Source: Hymenobacter negativus
GTDB lineage: Bacteria; Bacteroidota; Bacteroidia; Cytophagales; Hymenobacteraceae
Reading direction: 5' to 3'
Assembly (NCBI RefSeq): GCF_017571495.1
Contig: NZ_JAGETZ010000014.1
Location: 124,001-188,000 of the forward strand
DNA: 64,000 nucleotides
The position numbers and the translations under genes are program-made. Shown here piece after piece: positions 1 through 8,513 of the stretch. Below the pieces are notes generated by a model. That model ran no database searches and was not told the DNA's origin. It saw only the letters and a program-made list of their open reading frames with translations. Numbering within the stretch: the stretch's first letter is position 1; each line of letters opens with the position of its first letter.

Positions 1-1271
1 TGCGCGGCGTGGACGATGGCAAGCCGGTGGAAGAAAACGTGGTGTGCAGCAGCATCAGCCGCGTGCTCTCGGCCAAAAGCCAGTGGGCCGACGTGCTGGA
101 ATTTGCGAAAAGCCCCGACCTCCAAGTGGTGATTTCCAACACCACCGAAGTGGGTATTCAGCTGGTGAATGAGGACATCCACCTCACGCCGCCTACCTCA
201 TTCCCGGGCAAGCTGCTGGCCGTGCTGCACGCCCGCTTTGTGGCCTTCAAAGGCGATGTGAACTGCGGGCTGGTGATAGTGCCCACCGAGTTGATTCCCG
301 ACAACGGCCGCAAGCTCGAAGCCATCGTGCTGGAGCTGGCGCACCGCAACAACTTGAGCAGCGACTTCCTCGACTGGCTCGAATCGGCCAACCACTTTTG
401 CAATACCCTGGTCGACCGCATCGTGCCCGGCAAGCCCGACGATGCCACCTACACCCAGCTACAGGCCGATTTTGGCTATCAGGACGACCTCCTGACTGTG
501 GCCGAAGCCTACGCACTGTGGGCCATTGAGGGTGGCGAGCGCGTGAGCGAAGTGCTCTCGTTCCACCGCGTAGCCAAGGGCGTGGTTATCCGGCCCGATA
601 TCACGCTGTTCCGCGAATTGAAGCTGCGCCTGCTTAACGGTACGCACACGCTCAGCTTTGCCCTGGCCCACCTAAGTGGCTGCGTCACGGTGCGTGAAGC
701 TTTGGAAAATGAGTATCTGGCTCGCTTCGTTCACAACCTGATGCTGGCAGATTTGCTGCCCGGCATCCCGTACCAGGTCGACGAAAAAATGGGCCAGCGC
801 TTCGGCATGCAGGTGCTGGACCGCTTCCGCAACCCGTTTCTGGAGCACCGCTGGCTGGCCATTGCCATGCAGGGCACCATGAAAATGCAGATGCGCAACG
901 TGCCGACCCTGGTGCATTACTACCAGCAGCATCGCGTCGTGCCGCACTACATCGCGTTGGGCTTTGCGGCCTACCTGCTGTTTATGCGCAACACCACTAC
1001 CGGCCCCAGCACGGGGGAAGGCGAGGTTGACGGGCATGCCTATACCATTCAGGACGACCGCGCCAGCTACTTCGCCGACCTCTGGACCAAGCTCTCGCCC
1101 GCGGAGCTGACGAACGCCGTGCTGCGCAATACCGTCCTCTGGGGTTCTGACCTCACCCGCCTGCCCGGCTTTGCCGATAAGGTGAGCCAGTACCTGACCC
1201 AGTTGTTAGAAGAAGGTGCCCCGGCCACACTGGCCGCGTTTTTCACCAAAAAAACAGCCTTGGCTAATTAG
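1..1271 (+). CDS. uxaB: tagaturonate reductase (altronate oxidoreductase), C-terminal part
   Basis: NAD-dependent reduction of D-tagaturonate to D-altronate, the second step of galacturonate catabolism, in the cytoplasm. The frame is open from the first bases, so the N-terminal Rossmann part lies upstream of the window; the GTG at 9 is internal and should not be taken as the start. About 420 residues remain. They include an FVAFKGDVNCGLVIVPTEL stretch and NHFCNTLVDRIVPG, typical of the polyol/mannitol dehydrogenase family and specifically of UxaB, and then the all-helical C-terminal domain. The stop at 1269-1271 lies 28 bp before uxaA, consistent with one transcript. Fructuronate reductase (UxuB) belongs to the same superfamily, but the neighbouring uxaA supports the tagaturonate enzyme. 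Confidence 0.88.
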   Translation, partial: RGVDDGKPVEENVVCSSISRVLSAKSQWADVLEFAKSPDLQVVISNTTEVGIQLVNEDIHLTPPTSFPGKLLAVLHARFVAFKGDVNCGLVIVPTELIPDNGRKLEAIVLELAHRNNLSSDFLDWLESANHFCNTLVDRIVPGKPDDATYTQLQADFGYQDDLLTVAEAYALWAIEGGERVSEVLSFHRVAKGVVIRPDITLFRELKLRLLNGTHTLSFALAHLSGCVTVREALENEYLARFVHNLMLADLLPGIPYQVDEKMGQRFGMQVLDRFRNPFLEHRWLAIAMQGTMKMQMRNVPTLVHYYQQHRVVPHYIALGFAAYLLFMRNTTTGPSTGEGEVDGHAYTIQDDRASYFADLWTKLSPAELTNAVLRNTVLWGSDLTRLPGFADKVSQYLTQLLEEGAPATLAAFFTKKTALAN

Positions 1272-1299
1272 TATTGGTTGTTGATTGTTTAGCCTCCCT

Positions 1300-2955
1300 A
1301 TGAAACATCAAGTTGCCCGCATCCATCCCGCTGATAACGTGCTCGTCGCGCTGGTCGACCTGCCCGTCGGAACCGAAGTGCCTTGGGAAAACGGATTCGT
1401 AACCACCGCCGAACCCATTCCGGCCAAGCACAAGCTGACGCCTTTGGGCCTGAGCGTAGGCCAGCCCGTAACCATGTACGGCGTGCTGGTGGGCACTGCC
1501 CGCGAGGCCATTCGTCCCGGCGGCCGCCTCACCACTGCCAACATTAAGCACGCTACCAACAGCTACGAAGAGCAAGGCCACCAGCGCGCTGCCTGGCAGG
1601 CTCCTGATGTCAGCAACTGGCAGGACCGCACCTTCATGGGCTACCACCGTGCCGATGGCCGCGTGGGCACCGCCAACTATTGGTTGGTAATTCCGCTGGT
1701 ATTCTGCGAAAACCGCAACATTCAGGTTCTCCAAGATGCCCTGATTACCGACCTTGGCTACGCCCGCCGCAAAAATTACCAGCCCGAAACCCGCAAGCTG
1801 GTGGAGCTGATGCAGGCCGGCCGCTCGGTAGAAGAAATCCTGAGTGCCGACCTCGAAGCTGGCGAAAATGCCGCCCGCAGCTCGCGCCCGTTTCCGAACG
1901 TGGACGGCATCCGCTTTCTCTCGCACGAGGGCGGCTGCGGCGGCATCCGGCAGGATGCCCAGACGCTGTGCGGCCTGCTGGCTGGCTACATCACGCACCC
2001 CAACGTGGCCGGCGCCACCGTGCTCAGCCTTGGCTGTCAGAACGCGCAGGCCAGCATGCTGCAGGATGAGATTGCCAAGCGTGACCCCAACTTTTCGAAG
2101 CCCCTCTACATCCTCGACCAGCAGAAGCTTGGGACTGAGGAAACCCTCATCAGCACCGCTCTGCGCCAGACCTTTGCCGGCCTGATGATTGCCAACCAAG
2201 CCCGCCGCGAGCCCGCACCGCTCAAGGCTCTGAACATCGGCCTGGAATGCGGCGGCTCCGATGGCTTCTCCGGCATCTCGGCTAATCCGGCCCTGGGCCA
2301 CGTCTCCGACCTGCTGGTGGCCCTCGGCGGCTCGGTCATCCTGGCCGAGTTCCCGGAGCTGTGCGGCGTGGAGCAGGAGTTGGTGGACCGCAGCGTGGAA
2401 CCCGCCATTGCCGAGCGGTTCAGTAGCCTCATGAAGGCCTATGGCGACAGCGCCATTGCGGTTGGCTCGGGTTTCGACATGAACCCTTCGCCCGGCAACA
2501 TCCGCGACGGCTTGATTACCGACGCCATGAAATCGGCCGGCGCGGCCCGCAAGGGCGGTTCCTCGCCCGTAGTGGCCGTGCTCGATTACCCCGAGCTGGT
2601 AACCAAGCCCGGCCTGAACCTGCTCTGCACCCCCGGCAACGACGTGGAATCGACCACAGCCGAAGTCGGCTCGGGTGCCAACATCGTGCTGTTTACCACT
2701 GGCCTGGGCACCCCGACCGGCAATCCCATTGCCCCGGTTATCAAAGTAGCCAGCAACACCGCCCTCGCCAACCGCATGCCCGACATCATCGACGTGAACA
2801 CCGGAACAGTGATTGACGGCGAGGAAACCATCGAGCAGGCTGGCGAGCGCATTCTCGACTACGTGATTCGCGTGGCCAGCGGCGAGGAAGAAATTGCTGC
2901 CGTGCGCCACGACCAGACCGACTTCATTCCGTGGAAACGCGGCGTTTCGCTGTAG
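1300..2955 (+). CDS. uxaA: altronate dehydratase
   Basis: Dehydrates D-altronate to 2-keto-3-deoxygluconate (KDG). The protein has 551 residues from the ATG at 1300; an in-frame TTG 15 bp upstream is less likely. An N-terminal SAF-type domain (about residues 1-90, beginning MKHQVARIHPADNVLVAL) is followed by the large galactarate/altronate dehydratase domain from about residue 110 to the end. That domain contains the HEGGCGG stretch expected near the metal site and a long Gly-rich C-terminal half. It is somewhat longer than the roughly 495-residue E. coli enzyme. The gene follows uxaB directly, so it probably acts on the altronate that UxaB makes. No glucuronate-branch mannonate dehydratase (UxuA) is visible in the window. 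Confidence 0.92.
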   Translation: MKHQVARIHPADNVLVALVDLPVGTEVPWENGFVTTAEPIPAKHKLTPLGLSVGQPVTMYGVLVGTAREAIRPGGRLTTANIKHATNSYEEQGHQRAAWQAPDVSNWQDRTFMGYHRADGRVGTANYWLVIPLVFCENRNIQVLQDALITDLGYARRKNYQPETRKLVELMQAGRSVEEILSADLEAGENAARSSRPFPNVDGIRFLSHEGGCGGIRQDAQTLCGLLAGYITHPNVAGATVLSLGCQNAQASMLQDEIAKRDPNFSKPLYILDQQKLGTEETLISTALRQTFAGLMIANQARREPAPLKALNIGLECGGSDGFSGISANPALGHVSDLLVALGGSVILAEFPELCGVEQELVDRSVEPAIAERFSSLMKAYGDSAIAVGSGFDMNPSPGNIRDGLITDAMKSAGAARKGGSSPVVAVLDYPELVTKPGLNLLCTPGNDVESTTAEVGSGANIVLFTTGLGTPTGNPIAPVIKVASNTALANRMPDIIDVNTGTVIDGEETIEQAGERILDYVIRVASGEEEIAAVRHDQTDFIPWKRGVSL

Positions 2956-3012
2956 TTCGCCATGCTTCGTTGCGCGCTGTGTGACGAGCTTACGACACGT
3001 GCTAAATGTTTT

Positions 3013-3030
3013 TGCGCAACCGTTTTCGTT
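3013..3030. promoter_or_regulatory. possible LacI-type operator upstream of uxaC
   Basis: The 191-bp gap between uxaA and uxaC is the largest inside the uronate cluster. It contains TTGCGCAACCGTTTTCGTTA around 3012-3031, a half-conserved palindrome centred on CG with the AACCGTT core often seen in LacI-family operators. About half of the opposing positions match. This is inference from shape only; no regulator gene is present in the window. Confidence 0.25.
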
Positions 3031-3146
3031 AATAAAAACCGAACGCAGGAGCCTTCATGACAGATATGGCCTCGGTAGCGGCCTACCTTCGGTCCCCGAA
3101 GCATCCGCACTATCAGGGCTCCCACCCATCCTCATTTTCGTTGCTT

Positions 3147-4580
3147 ATGAAGCCCTTTCTCTCCGACGACTTTCTGCTGCAAACGGCCACGGCCAGCACG
3201 CTCTACCACGAGTATGCCGAGCAGATGCCCATCATCGACTATCATAACCACCTGCTGCCCGACCAGATAGCCGAGGATAAGCAGTTTGAGAACATTACCC
3301 AAATCTGGCTCTACGGCGACCACTACAAGTGGCGCGCCATGCGGGCCAACGGCATCCCCGAGCGCTACATTACCGGCGATGCTTCCGACTGGGAGAAGTT
3401 TGAGAAATGGGCGGAGACGGTGCCGTACACGCTGCGCAACCCGCTCTACCACTGGACGCACCTGGAGCTGCGCCGCTACTTCGGCATCACCGAGCTGCTG
3501 AACAAGGACAGCGCCCGCCGCATTTACGACGAGTGCAACGCCAAGCTGCAAACGGCCGAGTACTCTGTGCAAAACCTGCTGAAGATGATGCAGGTGGAAA
3601 CCCTCTGCACCACCGACGACCCCGCCGACTCGCTGGAACATCACCAGGCGCTGGCTGCCTCCGGCTTTGCCGTGAACGTGCTGCCCACCTTCCGCGCCGA
3701 TAAGGCAATGGCTGTGGATGACGCCGCCAGCTACAACGCCTATCTGAACAAACTGGCGGGCGTGGCCGAAGTGGAAATTACCACCTTCGCCGACCTCGAA
3801 ACCGCCCTGCGTCGCCGCCACGATTTCTTCGCCAGCGTGGGCTGCCGCCTTTCGGACCACGGCCTGGAGCAGATTTATGCCGCCGCTTATACCGATGCTG
3901 AAATCGACGCCATTTTCAGCAAAATCCGTGGTGGCAGCGAGCTGACCGCTACGGAGAACGTGCAGTTTAAATCAGCCATGCTGGTGCTGCTGGCCTTGAT
4001 GGACTGGGAAAAAGGTTGGACCCAGCAGTACCACATCGGGGCTCTCCGCAACAACAACTCCCGTATGCTCCGCGAACTGGGCCCTGATACGGGCTGGGAC
4101 AGCATCGGCGACTTCCCGCAGGGCCGCGCCCTGAGCACCTTCCTCGACCGTCTCGACGGCCAGGACAAGCTGGCGAAAACCATTATCTACAACCTCAATC
4201 CCGCCGACAACGAGTTGATTGCCACGATGATTGGCAACTTCAACGACGGCTCGGTGGCGGGTAAGATTCAGTTCGGCTCCGGCTGGTGGTTCCTCGACCA
4301 GAAGGACGGCATGGAAAAGCAAATCAACGCTTTGAGTAACATGGGCTTGTTGTCGCGCTTTGTAGGCATGCTCACCGATTCGCGCAGCTTCCTCTCGTAC
4401 CCACGCCACGAGTATTTCCGCCGCGTACTCTGCAACCTGCTCGGCAACGATGTGGAAAACGGTGAACTGCCGGCCGACCTGAAATTGCTGGGCACGATGG
4501 TGCAAAACATTTGCTACGGCAACGCCAAGCAGTACTTTGGCTTTGGCAAAGTGGCCGAAGTGGCGGTTGTAACCGCGTAG
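3147..4580 (+). CDS. uxaC: glucuronate/galacturonate isomerase
   Basis: Interconverts D-glucuronate and D-fructuronate, and D-galacturonate and D-tagaturonate: the first intracellular step of uronate breakdown. From the ATG at 3147 the protein is MKPFLSDDFLLQT and onward, 477 residues, which fits the usual length of about 470. The frame is open back to 3057, but that 30-residue extension is not family-like. The metal-binding HxH motif of the amidohydrolase-like fold is visible as DYHNHL (His33, His35), followed by ITQIWLYGDHYKWRAMRANG, a stretch characteristic of this family. It sits between uxaA and kdgK. A hairpin follows 11 bp after the stop. Confidence 0.95.
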   Translation: MKPFLSDDFLLQTATASTLYHEYAEQMPIIDYHNHLLPDQIAEDKQFENITQIWLYGDHYKWRAMRANGIPERYITGDASDWEKFEKWAETVPYTLRNPLYHWTHLELRRYFGITELLNKDSARRIYDECNAKLQTAEYSVQNLLKMMQVETLCTTDDPADSLEHHQALAASGFAVNVLPTFRADKAMAVDDAASYNAYLNKLAGVAEVEITTFADLETALRRRHDFFASVGCRLSDHGLEQIYAAAYTDAEIDAIFSKIRGGSELTATENVQFKSAMLVLLALMDWEKGWTQQYHIGALRNNNSRMLRELGPDTGWDSIGDFPQGRALSTFLDRLDGQDKLAKTIIYNLNPADNELIATMIGNFNDGSVAGKIQFGSGWWFLDQKDGMEKQINALSNMGLLSRFVGMLTDSRSFLSYPRHEYFRRVLCNLLGNDVENGELPADLKLLGTMVQNICYGNAKQYFGFGKVAEVAVVTA

Positions 4581-4591
4581 CTGCCGATAAA

Positions 4592-4634
4592 AAAGGAACG
4601 TCATGCAGCGCGTAGCGAAGCATGACGTTCCTTT
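4592..4634. repeat. 14-bp inverted repeat between uxaC and kdgK
   Basis: AAAGGAACGTCATG (4592-4605) is the exact reverse complement of 4621-4634, with a 15-nt loop containing GCGTAGCGAAG. The GTCATGC...GCGAAGCATGAC theme is shared with the element at 43135-43233. It may act as an attenuating hairpin or RNA-stabilising structure within the operon, or may simply be a dispersed palindromic element. Confidence 0.75.
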
Positions 4635-4672
4635 CAACCGATTTCCGAAGACCTCAAGTCCCCAAAGAAAGA

Positions 4673-5683
4673 ATGAAGCAAGTTGTCACGTTTGGCGAAA
4701 TCATGATGCGGCTCTCGCCGTCGTTGAACTATCGGTTCGCCCAAGCCCAGAGCCTGGAAATCGTTTACGGCGGCGGCGACGCCAATGTGGGCGCCTCGCT
4801 GGCTGGCCTGGGGGTGCCCGCCGCACACGTCACCTGCTTCCCGGCCAACGACCTCGGCCACTCGGCCGCGCAGTATTTCCGCGCTTTAGGCGTGAACATG
4901 GATTCCACCGTTTTCCAAGGCGACCGGCTTGGGCTGTATTTCCTGGAAGTGGGGGCGGGGATGCGCGCCAGCAAGGTGGTATACGACCGCGCCAACTCGG
5001 CCTTCGCCAGCCTCGACCCGGCCGCCTTCAACTGGGATGAAATCCTGAAGGATGCCGGCTGGCTGCACTGGACGGGCATCACGCCCGCCATCTCGGCCAG
5101 TACGGCCGAGGCCACGCGCCAGGCCATTGCCGCCGCGCGCCGCCTGGGCATCACCGTATCGGCGGATGTGAACTACCGCCGCAACCTGTGGCAATATGGC
5201 CAAACGGCCCAAGCAGTGATGTCGGAACTGGTGGAAGGCTGCGATATCGTGGTTTGCTCCGAGAACGACGCGGAGGATTTGTTCAGCATCGTGCCCGAGC
5301 CCGGGACGGACAACAAGTTTGTGTCGGTAGCCCGGCAGGTAATGGCGCGCTTCCCACAAATCAAGCAGGTGATTACTACCCGCCGCAAAACCCACAGCGC
5401 CTCGCACAACGGCCTGAAAGGCATTTTCTACGACGGCCAGCAATTCCTGGAAACGGTTACTTACGACATCAACCCCATTGTGGACCGCATTGGTGGCGGT
5501 GATGCGTTTATGGCCGGTTTCATCTACGGCTCACTCGCTTACAACAACCCCCAGCAGGCCCTCACTTTCGGCGTGGCAGCTTCGGCGCTCAAACACACCA
5601 TTCACGGTGATGTTAACTTAGTGACCGTGGCTGAGGTGGAAGATATCATGCGGGGCAACACCAGCGGCCGCTTGCTGCGCTAA
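4673..5683 (+). CDS. kdgK: 2-keto-3-deoxygluconate kinase (PfkB family)
   Basis: Phosphorylates KDG to KDPG with ATP. The start chosen is the ATG at 4673 (MKQVVTFGEIMMRLSP), giving 336 residues; the frame is open back to 4622, but that part overlaps the hairpin. The N-terminal GEIMMRLSP and GGGDANVGASLAGLG segments are PfkB signature 1, and DRIGGGDAFMAGFIYG near residue 280 is signature 2 with the catalytic Asp in GGGDAF. The place in the cluster, after uxaC and before the KDPG aldolase, fixes the substrate as KDG rather than another sugar. Confidence 0.93.
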   Translation: MKQVVTFGEIMMRLSPSLNYRFAQAQSLEIVYGGGDANVGASLAGLGVPAAHVTCFPANDLGHSAAQYFRALGVNMDSTVFQGDRLGLYFLEVGAGMRASKVVYDRANSAFASLDPAAFNWDEILKDAGWLHWTGITPAISASTAEATRQAIAAARRLGITVSADVNYRRNLWQYGQTAQAVMSELVEGCDIVVCSENDAEDLFSIVPEPGTDNKFVSVARQVMARFPQIKQVITTRRKTHSASHNGLKGIFYDGQQFLETVTYDINPIVDRIGGGDAFMAGFIYGSLAYNNPQQALTFGVAASALKHTIHGDVNLVTVAEVEDIMRGNTSGRLLR

Positions 5684-5691
5684 ATTTGAGT

Positions 5692-5718
5692 TTTCAGTTG
5701 AATAGGTATCAACTGAAA
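5692..5718. repeat. 10-bp perfect inverted repeat downstream of kdgK
   Basis: TTTCAGTTGA (5692-5701) pairs with TCAACTGAAA (5709-5718) around a 7-nt loop, 9 bp after the kdgK stop. There is no T-run, so it is more likely an mRNA stability or processing hairpin than a terminator. Confidence 0.55.
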
Positions 5719-5777
5719 GCTTTCTTACAGAACCTCACCCTAACAGCTACTAGCTAACCGCTACTGGCTAATACGAA

Positions 5778-6434
5778 ATGCCCCGACACACTGCTTCTGA
5801 AACGCTCGATACTTTGCTCCGCGCCCCCGTGGTGCCGGTTTTTTATCATCCTGATGTAGCGCATACGCAGCGCATTTTGCAGGCGTGCTACACGGGCGGT
5901 ATCCGGGTATTTGAGTTTGTGAACCGGGGCGAGCAGGCCTTAACGGTATTTACCGCCATTCAGGATTTTGTGCGGGAACAGTGCCCCGAGATGGTGCTTG
6001 GCATTGGTACGATTTACAAGGCGGCTGATGCGGAGCAGTTCATTGCCGCTGGCGCCGAGTTCGTGGTGCAGCCGCTGGCCACCGCCGAAGTAGCCGACGT
6101 GTGCCGAGCCCACGACATTCCGTGGCTGCCCGGTGCCATGACGCCCGCCGAGATTTACAATGCCACCGAACTGGGCGCGGCCGTGGTAAAGATTTTCCCC
6201 GGCAATGTGGTCGGTCCCGATTACGTAAAAGCCCTGCGCGGCCCCATGCCCCACACCAAACTCATGGTGACCGGCGGAGTGGAGCCCACTCATGAAAGCC
6301 TCAGCGCCTGGTTTGGCGCGGGTGTGAATGCTGTAGGCATGGGCTCACAGCTATTTAAAAACTCCGACGATACCGACGCCTTAGCCGCTAGCATTGGCGA
6401 GCTGATGCAGTTTGTGGCAACCCTGAAGAAATAA
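5778..6434 (+). CDS. eda: 2-dehydro-3-deoxyphosphogluconate (KDPG) aldolase
   Basis: Splits KDPG into pyruvate and glyceraldehyde 3-phosphate, ending the uronate route. The protein has 218 residues, the standard length for this class I aldolase. The Schiff-base lysine is in VVKIFPGNVVGPDYV (Lys138), and the general acid/base Glu lies in FEFVNRG (Glu46). The GAMTPAEIYNA stretch and the phosphate-binding MVTGGVEP segment complete the family pattern. It is preceded by kdgK at a 94-bp distance and followed by the transporter gene, so all steps from uronate to central metabolites are encoded together. It could be named kdgA. Confidence 0.93.
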   Translation: MPRHTASETLDTLLRAPVVPVFYHPDVAHTQRILQACYTGGIRVFEFVNRGEQALTVFTAIQDFVREQCPEMVLGIGTIYKAADAEQFIAAGAEFVVQPLATAEVADVCRAHDIPWLPGAMTPAEIYNATELGAAVVKIFPGNVVGPDYVKALRGPMPHTKLMVTGGVEPTHESLSAWFGAGVNAVGMGSQLFKNSDDTDALAASIGELMQFVATLKK

Positions 6435-6494
6435 GAGACGCGCTGCACGACGGGCCCCGCCCAGCTTGCCCGACCTTCTAACATTCCCCACCCG

Positions 6495-7865
6495 ATGACA
6501 CCATCCTCCACCCAACCGCCTCCCGCTTCGCCGCTGGCCTCCGCCAACGCCGCCATTGGCAAGTACCGCTGGACCATCTGCGGACTGGTGTTTTTCGCCA
6601 CTACGATTAACTACCTCGACCGGGCCGTTATTTCTTACCTCAAGCCCGACTTGGAAAAGGCATTTGGCTGGGGAGTAGCAGATTACGCCAATATCGAGCT
6701 GACGTTTAAAGTGGCGTACGCGCTGGGCATGGCTGGGGTGGGCCGCGTCATCGACAAGCTGGGGACCAAGCTGGGCTACGCCCTGGCCACGACCCTGTGG
6801 AGCGTGGCCGCTATGGCCCACGCGCTGACTACTGGCACATTTAGCTTCAGTGTGGCCCGTGGGGCACTGGGAGTGATGGAGGCCGGCAATTTTCCTTCGG
6901 CTATCAAGACGATAGCCGAGTGGTTTCCGCAGCGGGAGCGGGCCTTAGCTACGGGTGTCTTCAACTCGGGGGCCAATGTGGGAGCCATCGTTGCTCCGCT
7001 CACCGTCCCGTTTATTGCCGCTCACTATGGGTGGCAATGGGCGTTTGTAATTACCGGAGCGCTGGGCTTTGTGTGGCTGGTGCTGTGGATGCTAATCTAT
7101 GAGACCCCGGCCGACAGCAAGCGCCTGAGCAAAGCAGAGTTTGACTACATCAACGCCGATATTCCGGCTGGCTTGCCCACTGAGGGTGTAGTGGAGGAAA
7201 AGCCCAAAGCCTCCTGGGCGACGCTGCTGGGCTACCGCCAAACCTGGGCCTTCGTGCTGGGTAAGTTCCTGACGGACCCCATCTGGTGGTTCTACCTGTT
7301 CTGGTTGCCCGATTTTCTGGGCAAGCAGTATCACCTGACAACGACGGAACTGGCCTTGCCTACGGCCACCGTCTACATTCTGTCCAGCGTGGGCAGCATT
7401 GGTGGGGGCTACTTGCCGCTGGGTTTCATGCGGCGTGGTATGCCCGCCTTTCAGGCCCGCAAGACGGCCATGTTGGTTATTGCCTGCTGCGTGTTCCCGA
7501 TTGTGTTCGCGCAGTGGCTGGGCGGCATGAACATGTGGCTGGCCGTGCTGGTCATTGGCATTGCGGCCGCCGCCCACCAAGCCTGGAGCGCTAACATATT
7601 CACCACCGTATCGGACATGTTCCCGAAGCGGGCAGTTGGTTCGGTGACGGGCATTGGTGGCATGGCCGGCGGCTTGGGTGGCATTGCCCTCACGGCCCTG
7701 GTGCAGAAGCGCATGTTCGTGTATTTCGAAGGTATCGGGCAAATTCAAAAAGCCTATTACATCATGTTCTTCATCTGCGGTGCGGCATACCTGTTGGCGT
7801 GGGTGATAATGTTCGCGCTGGTGCCCCGTATGGAGCCCATTAAGCTTGATGACGACGCCCAGTAG
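6495..7865 (+). CDS. exuT: MFS transporter, hexuronate (ExuT) type
   Basis: Predicted inner-membrane proton-linked importer of hexuronates, 456 residues, with about twelve hydrophobic segments. The first half carries TINYLDRAVISYLKPDLEKAFGW, the hallmark of the anion:cation symporter branch that includes ExuT and GudP, then an RG-rich loop and GVMEAGNFPSAIKTIAEWFP. The second half starts after a cytoplasmic loop near residue 225. The alternative is a transporter for another sugar acid, but its position as last gene of the uronate cluster supports galacturonate/glucuronate uptake. Membership is clear; the exact substrate is inferred. Confidence 0.85.
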   Translation: MTPSSTQPPPASPLASANAAIGKYRWTICGLVFFATTINYLDRAVISYLKPDLEKAFGWGVADYANIELTFKVAYALGMAGVGRVIDKLGTKLGYALATTLWSVAAMAHALTTGTFSFSVARGALGVMEAGNFPSAIKTIAEWFPQRERALATGVFNSGANVGAIVAPLTVPFIAAHYGWQWAFVITGALGFVWLVLWMLIYETPADSKRLSKAEFDYINADIPAGLPTEGVVEEKPKASWATLLGYRQTWAFVLGKFLTDPIWWFYLFWLPDFLGKQYHLTTTELALPTATVYILSSVGSIGGGYLPLGFMRRGMPAFQARKTAMLVIACCVFPIVFAQWLGGMNMWLAVLVIGIAAAAHQAWSANIFTTVSDMFPKRAVGSVTGIGGMAGGLGGIALTALVQKRMFVYFEGIGQIQKAYYIMFFICGAAYLLAWVIMFALVPRMEPIKLDDDAQ

Positions 7866-7874
7866 CTAACTAAG

Positions 7875-7915
7875 CTTCGCACCACCTAGGCTTATCTGGC
7901 CGTATCGGTGCGGAG
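7875..7915 (+). terminator. possible terminator of the uronate operon
   Basis: CTTCGCACC (7875-7883) pairs with GGTGCGGAG (7907-7915) with one G-U pair. A short GC-rich stretch and a run of five T follow at 7926-7930. It is placed 10 bp after the transporter gene. The loop is long (23 nt), so the call is tentative. Confidence 0.4.
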
Positions 7916-7956
7916 TTGGGCCCGGTTTTTATTCCTTCCTTTCATAGCTGAACCAA

Positions 7957-8421
7957 GTGAAAAAACTTGCTTTTCTGCTGGCCTTCGGGCTGGCCCTCCC
8001 GGTACTGTCTTTCGCTCAGGTATCTACGGATGCACAAAGTGTTGTAAAAGAGATTGAAGCGTTGGAAAAACAGCGTTTTGAGGCCCAGGTGAAGAAGGAT
8101 TATGCTTTTCTGGAAAAAGCCTTCTCCGACGACCTGGTGTACACACATGGCGACGGCCACCAGAACAATAAGGCCGAGTACATCCAGAGCATCAAGGATG
8201 GCAAAAGCCAGTACGGCAAGATTGAGGTGGAAGCGCTAAACGTGCGGGTTTACAACGATGCCAAAACGGCTGTGGTGAACGGCAGCATCTTCATCACCTC
8301 GCCCGTGAAGCCCGACGGCAGCACCAGCATAGCCCACATCAAATACGTGGTGGTGCAAATCAAAGACAAGAAAAAAGGGTGGCAGGTAGTGCTGTGGCAA
8401 GCCCAGAAACAAGCCTCCTGA
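7957..8421 (+). CDS. secreted NTF2-like (DUF4440-type) protein
   Basis: 154 residues from a GTG start with a clear signal peptide (KKLAFLLAFGLALPVLSFAQ) ending near residue 21. The mature part (VKEIEALEKQRFEAQVKKDY, then AFLEKAFSDDLVYTHGDGHQ, and VVNGSIFITSPVKPDG) follows the SnoaL/DUF4440 pattern of NTF2-like folds: a helix with an alternating charge pattern, a short DLVYTHGDG turn, then a curved sheet. Such proteins are often envelope or periplasmic ligand-binding proteins or enzymes of unknown substrate. It stands alone between the uronate cluster and fbp, with the long inverted repeat immediately downstream. Confidence 0.72.
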   Translation: MKKLAFLLAFGLALPVLSFAQVSTDAQSVVKEIEALEKQRFEAQVKKDYAFLEKAFSDDLVYTHGDGHQNNKAEYIQSIKDGKSQYGKIEVEALNVRVYNDAKTAVVNGSIFITSPVKPDGSTSIAHIKYVVVQIKDKKKGWQVVLWQAQKQAS

Positions 8422-8424
8422 TTT

Positions 8425-8509
8425 CAGTTAGCAGTTAACCGTGAGCAGTTAACATTTCTATTGCTAACAAAACATAATCCGTTAACTGCTCACGGTTAAC
8501 TGCTAACTG
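8425..8509. repeat. 29-bp perfect inverted repeat ending 4 bp before fbp
   Basis: The arm at 8425-8453 is the exact reverse complement of 8481-8509, separated by a 27-nt AT-rich loop. Each arm contains the words AGTTAACC and GCAGTTAAC. The right arm ends 4 bp before the fbp ATG, so a transcript reading through would fold its 5' leader into a stable stem covering the ribosome-binding region. It could terminate the upstream gene, control fbp translation, or be a mobile palindromic element. Confidence 0.85.
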
Positions 8510-8513
8510 TAAC

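Noticed and set aside
1264-2910. 548-codon open frame on the minus strand opposite uxaA
   Set aside because: Ala/Gly/His-rich translation with no family; it mirrors codon bias of uxaA, whose own frame is a clear enzyme. GC-rich shadow.
3057-3146. N-terminal extension of UxaC from the ATG at 3057
   Set aside because: The 30 extra residues are not family-like and the ATG at 3147 gives the usual length and N-terminus.
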